This document shows, in pieces, positions 43,101 to 50,941 of a DNA stretch of 64,000 nt. The DNA is from Bacteroidaceae bacterium. GTDB taxonomy: Bacteria; Bacteroidota; Bacteroidia; Bacteroidales; Bacteroidaceae. Below the pieces are notes generated by a model. That model saw nothing but the letters and a program-made list of their open reading frames with translations. It did not search any database and was not told the origin of the DNA. A program made the position numbers and the translations under genes. The first letter of the stretch is position 1; each line of letters begins with the position of its first letter. The DNA lies in contig JAGAAL010000012.1 of NCBI GenBank assembly GCA_017615245.1, positions 1 through 64,000 of the forward strand, in the 5' to 3' direction.

Positions 43101-43973
43101 GACGCCCATTTTATTGTCATAGAGATTCTTGCTATCGGTAACGACAGATACTACAGGGAGGTAATAGTCCTGGAGGTTGTAAATATATGTACGTGTCACT
43201 ACGTCACTTGGCAGATAGCCGTCCTTGTACAGACGGAAACGATAGGCATAGTTGGCTTCTGAAATCTTGAATTCACCATCCTCGCTTGTAGAACCATTTT
43301 CAAGGGTTGGAACAGAACCGTCTGTGGTGTAACGGAGTGTTGCTCCCTCTGGAATGTCAACATGTACAACAAAACTTTTGTGATAAACAGTTCCTGCACG
43401 GTCAACATGTGGGGCCTCTAACTGCTCTTCAGCAAAGATGCTGCCGGCATTCGAGTTACCTTGTGTAGGAGTATAAGTCCATCCCCATTCGTCGCCGCCA
43501 TCGGTTTTACGCGCAAAACTGGCACGTGCAATCGCTTTGGGACAAATTTGTGTGATGATTAGTTGTCCGTTTTTATCAGAAATATATAACGTGTCGCCTT
43601 GAGGTTTAATTTTGAAATTAATCTGATTCTGTCCGAGCGTACTGCCTGAACTGCCCCAACCTTGGTTGCCTGCTTCATAATGGTCGAACCACAGGGTCTT
43701 GAAACCGTTTGCTGGCACCGAGCCGTTCCCGGTAGGAATCTGTACTTGCTTCAGATTGTCTTTGTCGTGACTGATATACATCCCGTTCAGACTAATTGCT
43801 GAACTAGTGGGGTTGTAGAGTTCTATCCAACCACCATAGTTGTAAGAAGGGTCGAGCATCATGTCGATGTTACGAGCCATAATTTCGTTTACTACTAATG
43901 TGTTACTTTGTGCCTTAGTTCCTTGGAAGCATGACAGCACAGCCATTGCTACCAAACTGATTTTGATTTTCAT
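40152..43973 (-). CDS. Secreted multidomain CotH-kinase family protein (paralogue)
   Basis: A 1273-residue secreted protein with a signal peptide (cleavage after TKA, about 21), a lamin-tail domain (about 26-110, VNEIMARNIDM), a chitobiase-like C-terminal domain (about 205-265), a CotH kinase-like domain (about 275-660, with FRDRNDGKFHIILMDVDEGF), a carbohydrate-binding-like domain (about 780-930, IYVNGTEVHRANMPEG), a second lamin-tail domain (about 985-1090), and a C-terminal sorting-like tail (LPAGIYVANIKGTNGQAASCKFMIK). It lacks the N-terminal galactose-binding-like and Big_2 modules of the 9708 paralogue. A Gly/Trp repeat (GGGGWGGGGWGG) interrupts the CotH domain, from 42175-42236. Confidence 0.88.
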   Translation of the reverse strand: MKIKISLVAMAVLSCFQGTKAQSNTLVVNEIMARNIDMMLDPSYNYGGWIELYNPTSSAISLNGMYISHDKDNLKQVQIPTGNGSVPANGFKTLWFDHYEAGNQGWGSSGSTLGQNQINFKIKPQGDTLYISDKNGQLIITQICPKAIARASFARKTDGGDEWGWTYTPTQGNSNAGSIFAEEQLEAPHVDRAGTVYHKSFVVHVDIPEGATLRYTTDGSVPTLENGSTSEDGEFKISEANYAYRFRLYKDGYLPSDVVTRTYIYNLQDYYLPVVSVVTDSKNLYDNKMGVFIDGTNGIGGNGGNNNQNSNKNRPWERPVNFEYLVPDTTDEYCMALNQEVDLEVSGGWSRHFPPSPSFKLKAGKLYGEQNFFDYPIFSQKPYTKNKAIIVRNGGNDCDCRIVDAAIHEMLHSSGFYIDCQAYQPTHVFINGEYKFMFNLRETNNKNYAYANYGIDTDEVDQFEYPGGGYVQKEGDDVAFVEWTTLCNDLSSKPDDEDIWQQICDRCDIDEICNYFAAELYIGSQDWITNNNNIKGFRDRNDGKFHIILMDVDEGFKRTDLFNNFNANKANQGGQGGNDPGGGGGWGGGGWGGGGWGGGGSWFDNKSMKDLLSNLLTKPSFRRQFIDTYCIVAGSIFDSDRATKIMNRMAKYTRAALDLDGKSPWTAQGQYNGSNLDISGRVLLNDITDKSKRAERIRVMQNFFSLGNPYDVTIQSNLDKAEIMLNDVNIPTGKLEGAVFAPAVLTAVAPAGYRFKGWLVDGGTNKKTSQILKNDDTWQYYDQGSLDGKNWQSPSYSTAGWGTGAAPLGYNNQNSVTTQLDWGTDSQNKRSTYYFRRQFNLSDEPNERQQYEFSYSVDDGCIIYVNGTEVHRANMPEGNVTYDQFATNTDGQQISGTITIDASLLHKGDNVIAVEVHNNNAPSSDIYWAGALVCSESAEGGLVNDNNPQLDLADFISDNSTHCNITAQFEPIADEEIIAQRTEEAYAPIRVNEISAGNDIYINEHFKKNDWFELYNATDMSIDVAGLYVSDNPDKPQKYQIPSGRPDLKTVIKPGGKLIIWADKLESLDLVYTYTPLNVVREDFYFSNIHSGFKLSNDEGKHQEVIITSSEEFIANNPAFCEAHPSFRYFADHLVYQAHNHDQTVGRYPDGGNDIYVMNRPTIGTTNYLHTCDVLIGVDDGVIIDDPTAIDAVLADNSQFSVRFSGNDLVIEGTSSTAQLNIYTSLGQLQKSQKVTIADGQTTVNIANLPAGIYVANIKGTNGQAASCKFMIK
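42175..42236 (-). repeat. Tandem 15-bp repeat encoding Gly/Trp-rich loop
   Basis: CCGCCGCCACCCCAG-type units repeat about four times within the CotH coding sequence (read as GGGWGG on the minus strand). Length is likely variable between strains. Confidence 0.8.
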
Positions 43974-44062
43974 TTGATTTGATTGATGATATTTTTTTTA
44001 TTGACGTACTAATTAAGTAAATGGTTTAGTCTGCTTTAACTATTTTAACCGTTTTCGATGTG

Positions 44063-44070
44063 CAAAGTTA
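44063..44070 (-). promoter_or_regulatory. -7 box of the second CotH gene
   Basis: The minus strand reads TAACTTTG, about 90 bp before the ATG at 43973. The -33 match is poor. Confidence 0.45.
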
Positions 44071-44170
44071 CACATATTATTTCTAACATGATGTAAGTAA
44101 ACTCCTATTTTATATAAAAAAAGTGTAGAATGGCCAGATTCTACACAAATAGGGGAGGGAAAAAGACACA

Positions 44171-45625
44171 TTATTCATGAAGAACGCGCTTTGCACCCAC
44201 ATATCGTTTGATGTAATAGGCTGACGTACCAAAGTCATCAATAGTAATGCCTTTCGACACAGATGCATGGATAAATCGATAGCTGTTTTTCTTCTTATCG
44301 ACACTTAACACGATACCCACATGTCCCACTCCATGAACCGACGAACGTGTAAAGAACACCAAGTCGCCAGGTCGCAGGTTTTTCTTGTCAACAGGCGTGC
44401 CCTGCTCATATTGTCCGGCAGCCGAACGGTTGAGTTTGATGCCGAACTTCTCGAACACATATCCTGTGAATCCTGAGCAGTCGAAAGTGGTCGGGCCTTT
44501 TGTTCCATATTTGTAGCGTTTGCCTTTGTGTAGTTGTGCTTCTGCTAATATCCTGAGAGCAAGGGCATAGACCGACTCTGAAGTGGAGATAATGTCACCG
44601 TTGTCCTCAATCTGTAATGCAGTCTGGGGAAAATGTCGGGTCGTAAGACTCTTGATGATTTTTAATCCTTCGTTCGATGGGTCATGACGAGGTCCTTGCA
44701 CATTCTGCTGACGATACGAGACGATTTTACCATCCTTGAAAGTACCTTCAGCAAACAGGTTGGCTTCGATTACAGGGGCTGCACCCAACTCTCCTGTGTA
44801 GCTCACACCGTATGGCGTACAAAAATTACCAAGCCCGTAAATAATAAGTTTGTCCTTATAAAGTTCGAGAGGCTGTGGCAGATTGTGGCCGTTTCCGTAC
44901 ACCACATCTGCTCCTGCATCGATACAGGTGTGTGCAAACGATACAGCGTTGGTGAGGAACACATTGCGGTTGGTTGCTGGGTTCATGCCGTTCTGTAGGC
45001 TGTTGACTGTCTCATTGAAACTGAAAGCGACGACAACGATGTCGCATTGATCGTCGAGACCTGCTATCAATTGGCGGATGTTAGTGGAATCGCTCATCGA
45101 CAGCGTGTGTACAGACGAACCAAAAGCAATAAAACCGAATCTCAAGCCGTTGCGGTCAAAAGTGGCGTAGTCTTGCATCGATTTCAGACCGGCAAACTCA
45201 ATCTTGTTGGTCTGCATGGCATTCATCGTAGTTTGAATACCTTCCACACCGAAATCCGATACGTGAGTATTTGCTAGACTTAATGCTGAAAAACCTGACT
45301 GAGCCAATGAAGTTGCATAGTCCGATGACATACGGATGAGTTTTCTGGTACCAATCATGTTGGCTTTGTTGGGTGTGCCTTCCACGTCAATCAATACTGT
45401 TCCCAAGGTGCCGAATGTTGCAACGCCCGATTTCAGTTCGTTGGTTACGTTAACAAAGAGTTTCTCAGCATCAATCGGTTGTTGGTAACGTATGGCATAG
45501 TTATTCCCGACATTCACTTCGCCAGTGAAAATCAGTTTCACTTCGTTCTGACTTTTCGACTGAAGAGTACTCAAAACAAAGCACATCAGTGTTCCTATTA
45601 TAAATATAAAATATGTGGACTTCAT
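44171..45625 (-). CDS. CapA-like phosphatase domain fused to NlpC/P60 peptidase
   Basis: A 484-residue exported protein. The signal peptide is about 1-26. Residues about 30-330 are a CapA/PGA-synthesis-type metallophosphatase-like domain (LIFTGEVNVG, ANTHVSDFGVEG, DVVYGNGHNLPQPLELYKDKLIIYGLGNF). Residues about 355-484 are an NlpC/P60 cysteine peptidase with FDCSGFTGYVF (catalytic Cys), VGHVGIVLS (His) and FIHAS (third residue). Canonical CapA motifs carry GDxM and NLE; here GEVN and DVEG replace them, so metal binding may be altered. The longer frame (45664) begins with a TTG that lies on the -7 box at 45662-45669, so ATG 45625 is preferred. Confidence 0.82.
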   Translation of the reverse strand: MKSTYFIFIIGTLMCFVLSTLQSKSQNEVKLIFTGEVNVGNNYAIRYQQPIDAEKLFVNVTNELKSGVATFGTLGTVLIDVEGTPNKANMIGTRKLIRMSSDYATSLAQSGFSALSLANTHVSDFGVEGIQTTMNAMQTNKIEFAGLKSMQDYATFDRNGLRFGFIAFGSSVHTLSMSDSTNIRQLIAGLDDQCDIVVVAFSFNETVNSLQNGMNPATNRNVFLTNAVSFAHTCIDAGADVVYGNGHNLPQPLELYKDKLIIYGLGNFCTPYGVSYTGELGAAPVIEANLFAEGTFKDGKIVSYRQQNVQGPRHDPSNEGLKIIKSLTTRHFPQTALQIEDNGDIISTSESVYALALRILAEAQLHKGKRYKYGTKGPTTFDCSGFTGYVFEKFGIKLNRSAAGQYEQGTPVDKKNLRPGDLVFFTRSSVHGVGHVGIVLSVDKKKNSYRFIHASVSKGITIDDFGTSAYYIKRYVGAKRVLHE

Positions 45626-45661
45626 TGCTAAATTGACATTCTGTTTTCCTATTTCGAACTG

Positions 45662-45693
45662 CAAAGTTAGTTATTTTGCAGGTTTTATGCAAA
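45662..45693 (-). promoter_or_regulatory. Promoter of the CapA-NlpC/P60 gene
   Basis: Minus-strand TTTG (45693-45690), 20 bp, TAACTTTG (45669-45662). An excellent Bacteroidetes promoter, back-to-back with the ppdK promoter. Confidence 0.7.
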
Positions 45694-45707
45694 AAAATCG
45701 CAGAAAA

Positions 45708-45739
45708 TTTGCTTGGTCTGCGAGAAATCACTAACTTTG
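45708..45739 (+). promoter_or_regulatory. Promoter of ppdK
   Basis: TTTG (45708-45711), 20 bp, TAACTTTG (45732-45739). Predicted leader about 50 nt before the ATG at 45794. Confidence 0.75.
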
Positions 45740-45793
45740 CACGCTTTCTATAGGAACTAATTTAAACATGTTATATTTTTTTAATAATTTATT

Positions 45794-48514
45794 ATGAGTC
45801 AAAAAAGAGTTTATACCTTCGGTAATGGACAAGCCGAAGGTAATGCCAACATGAGAGAATTGCTTGGCGGTAAAGGTGCAAACCTTGCAGAGATGAACCT
45901 CATCGGAGTTCCTGTTCCTCCTGGCTTCACAATTACAACAGACACCTGTAATGAGTATTACGAAGTAGGTCAGGACAAAATCGTAGCTTTGCTTCAGGAC
46001 GATGTGTTAGCAGCCGTTAAGCATATAGAAAACTTGATGAATTGTAAGTTTGGCGATGCTACTAATCCTCTGCTCGTTTCTGTACGTTCGGGTGCTCGCG
46101 CCTCTATGCCAGGTATGATGGACACCATCCTCAACCTCGGTTTGAACGACACAGTAGCTGAGGGAATGGTTGCTAAGACCAAGAATCCACATTTCGTTTA
46201 TGACTCTTACCGTCGTTTCGTACAGATGTACGGTGACGTCGTTCTTGGTATGAAGCCTGTCAACAAAGAAGATATCGACCCATTCGAGGCAATCATCGAG
46301 AAGGTAAAAGAAGAGCAGGGCGTAGAACTCGACAAGGACCTCTCTGTAGAGTCGCTGAAGAAACTCGTTGAGTTGTTCAAGGCTGCCATCAAGGAGCAGA
46401 CCGGTAGCGATTTTCCAAGCGATCCTATGGAGCAGCTTTGGGGTGCTATCTGCGCTGTATTCCGCAGCTGGATGAATGAGCGTGCTATCCTCTACCGCAA
46501 GATGGAAGGTATTCCAGACGAGTGGGGTACAGCCGTATCTGTCATGGCGATGGTATTCGGTAATATGGGAGACACTAGTGCTACAGGTGTATGCTTCTCA
46601 CGTGATGCTGGTAACGGTGAAAACCTCTTCAATGGTGAGTATCTTATCAATGCTCAGGGTGAGGACGTTGTGGCTGGTATCCGCACACCTCAGCAGATTA
46701 CGAAGATTGGTTCACAGCGTTGGGCTGAGCGTGCAGGTATCTCTGAATCAGACCGCGTAGCTAAGTTCCCATCTATGGAAGAGGCTATGCCAGCTCTCTA
46801 TAAGGAACTCGATGCGCTTCAGACTAAGCTCGAAAACCACTATCACGACATGCAGGATATGGAGTTCACCGTTCAGGAAGGCAAACTATGGTTCCTCCAG
46901 ACACGTAACGGTAAGCGTACAGGTACTGCAATGGTGAAGATTGCTATGGACCTTCTCCACGAAGGATTGATCGATGAGAAGACTGCGTTGCTCCGTTGCG
47001 AGCCTCAGAAGCTCGACGAGCTGCTTCACCCAGTATTCGACAAGGAGGCTTTGAAAAAAGCAAAGGTTATCACTCAGGGTCTTCCAGCATCTCCAGGTGC
47101 TGCTTGCGGTCAGATTGTCTTCCACGCAGATGATGCTCAGGAATGGCATGCTAACGGTCACAAGGTTATTATGGTTCGTATTGAGACCAGTCCTGAAGAC
47201 CTTGCGGGTATGGCATCAGCCGAGGGAATCCTCACCGCTCGTGGCGGTATGACTTCTCACGCAGCTGTAGTTGCCCGTGGTATGGGTAAGTGCTGCGTAT
47301 CAGGTGCAGGCGCCATCAATGTAGACTACAAGGCTAAGACTGTTGAAATCGAAGGCATTGTATATAAAGAAGGTGACTACATTTCTCTGAACGGTACAAC
47401 CGGTCAGGTTTATGCAGGCGAAGTTCCAACGAAGGCAGCAGAACTTTCAGGCGACTTCAAGGAACTGATGGACCTCTGCGACAAGTACACAAAGATGGAA
47501 ATCCGTACCAATGCCGACACTCCACACGATGCTCAGGTAGCTCGTGCATTCGGTGCAAAGGGTATCGGTCTTACACGTACAGAGCACATGTTCTTCGACG
47601 ATCAGAAGATTGTTGCTATGCGCGAGATGATTCTCTCCGACACTGTTGAAGGTCGTGAGAAGGCACTCGCTAAGCTTCTCCCATATCAGAAGGCAGACTT
47701 CTACGGAATCCTCAAGGCAATGGATGGTCTCCACGTGAACATCCGTCTGCTTGACCCACCACTTCACGAGTTCGTACCACACGACATGAAGGGCCAGCAG
47801 GAAATGGCCGAGGCAATGGGTGTGGACATTAAGGTCATCCAGCAGCGTGTAGCTTCTCTTGCAGAGAACAACCCAATGCTCGGACACCGCGGTTGCCGTC
47901 TCGGTATCACATTCCCTGAAATCACAGCCATGCAGACTCGTGCCATCCTTGGTGCTGCTTGTCAGCTGAAGAAGGAAGGCTTCGACCCACACCCTGAAAT
48001 CATGGTTCCACTCATCGGTATCCTCTATGAGTTGAAGCAGCAGAAGGAAATCATCCAGAAGGTTGCCAAGGAAGTATTCGCAGAAGAAGGCGTTGAGATT
48101 CCATTCGAAATCGGTACAATGATTGAGATTCCACGTGCTGCCCTCACAGCCGATAAGATTGCCAAGGAAGCTGAGTACTTCTCATTCGGTACGAACGACC
48201 TCACTCAGATGACCTTCGGTTACTCTCGTGACGACATCGCAAGCTTCCTCCCAGTTTACTTGGAGAAGAAGATTTTGAAAGTTGACCCATTCCAGGTACT
48301 CGACCAAAATGGTGTAGGCCAGCTCATTCAGATGGCCGTAGAGAAGGGTCGCGCAGTTCGTCCTGGTATGCGTACTGGTATCTGCGGTGAACACGGAGGC
48401 GAACCAACATCTGTGAAGTTCTGCGCTAAGGTTGGCATGAACTACGCTTCATGTTCACCATTCCGTGTGCCAATCGCACGTCTCGCCGCCGCACAGGCAG
48501 CAGTGGAAGGATAA
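45794..48514 (+). CDS. ppdK: Pyruvate, phosphate dikinase
   Basis: A 906-residue enzyme interconverting pyruvate, ATP and phosphate with PEP, AMP and pyrophosphate. Motifs: N-terminal GKGANLAEM, the phosphohistidine motif GGMTSHAAVVARGMGKCC (His about 489), and the PEP-binding C-terminal barrel ending GICGEHGGEPTSVKFCAKVGMNYASCSPFRVPIARLAAAQA. Full length. It has its own promoter and a strong terminator (48536-48560), so it is monocistronic. The C-terminal barrel shows strong codon bias toward -C-ending codons, consistent with high expression. Confidence 0.97.
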   Translation: MSQKRVYTFGNGQAEGNANMRELLGGKGANLAEMNLIGVPVPPGFTITTDTCNEYYEVGQDKIVALLQDDVLAAVKHIENLMNCKFGDATNPLLVSVRSGARASMPGMMDTILNLGLNDTVAEGMVAKTKNPHFVYDSYRRFVQMYGDVVLGMKPVNKEDIDPFEAIIEKVKEEQGVELDKDLSVESLKKLVELFKAAIKEQTGSDFPSDPMEQLWGAICAVFRSWMNERAILYRKMEGIPDEWGTAVSVMAMVFGNMGDTSATGVCFSRDAGNGENLFNGEYLINAQGEDVVAGIRTPQQITKIGSQRWAERAGISESDRVAKFPSMEEAMPALYKELDALQTKLENHYHDMQDMEFTVQEGKLWFLQTRNGKRTGTAMVKIAMDLLHEGLIDEKTALLRCEPQKLDELLHPVFDKEALKKAKVITQGLPASPGAACGQIVFHADDAQEWHANGHKVIMVRIETSPEDLAGMASAEGILTARGGMTSHAAVVARGMGKCCVSGAGAINVDYKAKTVEIEGIVYKEGDYISLNGTTGQVYAGEVPTKAAELSGDFKELMDLCDKYTKMEIRTNADTPHDAQVARAFGAKGIGLTRTEHMFFDDQKIVAMREMILSDTVEGREKALAKLLPYQKADFYGILKAMDGLHVNIRLLDPPLHEFVPHDMKGQQEMAEAMGVDIKVIQQRVASLAENNPMLGHRGCRLGITFPEITAMQTRAILGAACQLKKEGFDPHPEIMVPLIGILYELKQQKEIIQKVAKEVFAEEGVEIPFEIGTMIEIPRAALTADKIAKEAEYFSFGTNDLTQMTFGYSRDDIASFLPVYLEKKILKVDPFQVLDQNGVGQLIQMAVEKGRAVRPGMRTGICGEHGGEPTSVKFCAKVGMNYASCSPFRVPIARLAAAQAAVEG

Positions 48515-48535
48515 TCCAACCTTCCCCCCAAAAAG

Positions 48536-48560
48536 AAAGGAGCCAATCGGCTCCTTTTTT
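48536..48560 (+). terminator. Rho-independent terminator of ppdK
   Basis: AAAGGAGCC, loop AATC, GGCTCCTTT followed by a T run. Placed 22 bp after the ppdK stop; it also lies beside the stop of the converging amrS gene (48563). Confidence 0.85.
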
Positions 48561-48562
48561 AT

Positions 48563-49426
48563 TTATACGTTTCCTAAATACACATGGGTGATGCCTTCTT
48601 CAAGGGCGATTTGTTTGGCCTCTTTCAGCGTATGGAGGGGTGTCGGTGGTGTGTGCTGCATCTTGAAGCGTGGGAAGAAACGGCTGAAATGCAGGGGGCT
48701 GTCGGTAAGGTCGTTATCTGCCATCCATCGGCACATTTGGCGAATCATCTGCATATCGTCGTTCACCCCTGGGATGATGAGATTCGTCAGTTCTATCCAT
48801 ACACCTGCATTGCGCATGGTAAGAATGGTGTCGAGAACGGGTTGGAGATGTCCGCCGCTAACACGTTGGTAGATATCGTCGCTGAATGATTTCAGGTCGA
48901 TGTTGGCAGCATCGAGGTGGGGTAGGAGGTCGGCCAGGGGTTCTTGACAAACATAGCCTGCTGTGACGAGGATGTTCCATAGTCCGCTTTCATGCGCTTG
49001 CCGAGCCGTTTCCGTGATATATTCCAGATAGGTCAGGGGTTCCGTGTAGGTGTAGGCAATGCCTGGGCAGCGGTGCTTCAAACATAGGGCAACTACCTCT
49101 GCCGGCGATAGCTCGTAGTAGTCCACATCGGCTGGCGACACTTGTGAAATGTCATAATTCTGGCAGTTCAGGCATCGGAAATTACACCCTGTGCAGGCTA
49201 TGGAGAGACACTTGGTGCCGGGATGGAAGTGATAGAGCGGTTTCTTTTCGATGGGGTCGATGGCCAGCGAACAGGGTTTGCCATATACCTCGCTGACAAG
49301 CACACCGTCTTTGTTGCGACGGCTTCGGCAGATGCCTGTTTTGCCGTTCGCAATCTTGCAATGATGTGGGCAGAGCTGGCACTCTACCCGTCCATCATCC
49401 AGCCGCTGATAATACCTACACTCCAA
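48563..49426 (-). CDS. amrS: AmmeMemoRadiSam system radical SAM enzyme
   Basis: A 287-residue radical SAM protein of the AmrS type. The cluster motif is CNFRCLNCQN (CxxxCxxC, about 79-86). An N-terminal Cys motif VECQLCPHHCKI (about 14-25) and GICRSRRNKDGVL are family features, as is PGTKCLSIACTGCNF. Only a TTG at 49426 begins the family N-terminus (xECRYYQRLDDGR); the frame is closed by TAA just upstream, so a rare TTG start is likely. It is 24 bp after the Memo-AMMECR1 gene. The biochemical function of the system is unknown. Confidence 0.9.
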   Translation of the reverse strand: MECRYYQRLDDGRVECQLCPHHCKIANGKTGICRSRRNKDGVLVSEVYGKPCSLAIDPIEKKPLYHFHPGTKCLSIACTGCNFRCLNCQNYDISQVSPADVDYYELSPAEVVALCLKHRCPGIAYTYTEPLTYLEYITETARQAHESGLWNILVTAGYVCQEPLADLLPHLDAANIDLKSFSDDIYQRVSGGHLQPVLDTILTMRNAGVWIELTNLIIPGVNDDMQMIRQMCRWMADNDLTDSPLHFSRFFPRFKMQHTPPTPLHTLKEAKQIALEEGITHVYLGNV

Positions 49427-49450
49427 AACTCTTACCTCTTAATTCTTACT

Positions 49451-50941
49451 TCAAAACACGATTGCCTCATAGACATATAGCTCCGCATCTTTCCAGCCGT
49501 CCCAGCCTATACCGGCCTTGTCGTGCGCACAATGGCTTACAAATTCTTCCTTGGTCCAGTTTACCTCGTCGGCTACCTGCGGCAGATAGGTCCCACTGCG
49601 TCGCCCTTTACGAATGTATATTCCATGACGGTGCAGTTCGAACTCGTCCAAGCTCTGGATGCGTCGCATCGGAGTAAGCACGGATATCTCGATGTCGATG
49701 TCCTCCAATTCTTCTTTGCTCACAGGCATGAATCGAGGATCTTCAAATGCTGCAGCACGAGCCATCTCGGCCACGATTTCATGGAGGGGGAAGTCCTCAC
49801 CAAAGTGTCCAATGCAGCCACGCAGATGCCCTTGCTTATGCAATGAGACGAATGCGCCGCAGTTGGAATCGAGGTGAGAGGTATGAGGTAAAAGGTGAGA
49901 GATTGGCTTGCCGTCGAGGGAATCCTTGATGCTTTGGAGCGCAATCTGCTTTAACATCCGCTTCTCGTCGTCTGTCAGCGCGAATCCGTCAGCTTCTTCC
50001 TTTCCGTCCGAAGGGGGTAGGAGGCGGTCTCTCAGAATCGCAAACGCATGATACCCCACAACCCTGCTGTCGTCATGATGGTCGATGTCCCCTGAGTTCT
50101 GATACATCAGGTGCTTCACTTCATAGCTCTTGTCCATCATCAGCATCAGCGTAGCAATGGCCAATTCTCCGCATGCACTGGTGGCGAGATTGCGGATTCC
50201 GCTTTTGTCGTTCTCTTCAAGCACGGCAAGAAACTCCGCCACGTTGCCGCTCTCCACCGCCTTGCCAGTTTTGGCATCCACCTTGCAGGCATCCTCGTAT
50301 TTCGGATAGTGTGAAAAGTCGCTGCTGATGATGAACAGGTTTTCACTTGTGAAATACGGCTTCAACACTTCGGCCATCCGTTTCAGTTTGCGGAAGTCAT
50401 TCGTTGAAATGATGATAGGCACAATAGGAGGAACGTTGCTCAGCCGCCTTTGAAGGAACGGCAGTTGCACCTCCAGACAATGCTCCCTGTCGTGCGCCTT
50501 GGGCTGATAGCTGAACACGCTGTCCGTATCTATCAGTTTCTGTGCCGTCTCAATGTCCACCTTCACATTCCCCAATGGCGTGGCATAATAGTCGAACTCC
50601 GTATTCACCGAAGCCCCGTCAAGCCATTCATGATGACTCGGCCCTATCAGGAATATCCGCTCATACGTAGCCCCGTCGGGTATAGCCCGATAGGCTGCAG
50701 CTGCTACATTGCCCGAATAATAGTACCCCGCATGAGGCACGATGAGCGCCGCCAGCCCTTTGTATTGGCTGTCGTTCGCATGGAGCGCCAGCAGACTGTC
50801 AACCTCCTCACTCAGTTCATGGGCATCACCCGTGTAGAATCTGTTCGCCTGAGTGGCAGGTCTCACCCTTGGTTCGTCAGCCTTTCCTTTACAAGATGTA
50901 AATATCATAATTGTCGATAAGATTGTTATCAATATTTTCAT
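49451..50941 (-). CDS. amrB: Memo-AMMECR1 fusion lipoprotein (AmmeMemoRadiSam proteins B and A)
   Basis: A 496-residue fusion. An N-terminal MKILITILSTIMIFTSC gives a lipobox (TSC, Cys about 17), so envelope location is expected. Residues about 35-300 are the Memo domain: LIVPHAGYYYSGNVAAAAYRA, FLIGPSHHEWLDG, REHCLEVQLPFL, ISSDFSHY and ATSACGELAIATL. Residues about 320-496 are AMMECR1: AFVSLHKQGHLRGCIGHF and FEDPRFMPVSKEELEDIDIEISVL. A stretch HLLPHTSHL between them is encoded by a short-period repeat (49869-49903). It forms an operon with amrS and overlaps the upstream C1 peptidase gene by one base (TAATG). Confidence 0.88.
   Translation of the reverse strand: MKILITILSTIMIFTSCKGKADEPRVRPATQANRFYTGDAHELSEEVDSLLALHANDSQYKGLAALIVPHAGYYYSGNVAAAAYRAIPDGATYERIFLIGPSHHEWLDGASVNTEFDYYATPLGNVKVDIETAQKLIDTDSVFSYQPKAHDREHCLEVQLPFLQRRLSNVPPIVPIIISTNDFRKLKRMAEVLKPYFTSENLFIISSDFSHYPKYEDACKVDAKTGKAVESGNVAEFLAVLEENDKSGIRNLATSACGELAIATLMLMMDKSYEVKHLMYQNSGDIDHHDDSRVVGYHAFAILRDRLLPPSDGKEEADGFALTDDEKRMLKQIALQSIKDSLDGKPISHLLPHTSHLDSNCGAFVSLHKQGHLRGCIGHFGEDFPLHEIVAEMARAAAFEDPRFMPVSKEELEDIDIEISVLTPMRRIQSLDEFELHRHGIYIRKGRRSGTYLPQVADEVNWTKEEFVSHCAHDKAGIGWDGWKDAELYVYEAIVF
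49869..49903. repeat. Short-period GGTGAGAGGTATGAGG repeat inside the AMMECR1 part
   Basis: GAGGTGAGAG, GTATGAGGTA, AAAGGTGAGA form a roughly 7-9 bp period. It encodes HLLPHTSHL at the start of the AMMECR1 domain and resembles intergenic repeats of this genome. Confidence 0.6.

Noticed and set aside
45794..48514. Antisense frames over ppdK
   Set aside because: They reflect strong codon bias in ppdK and have no initiation context or family match.
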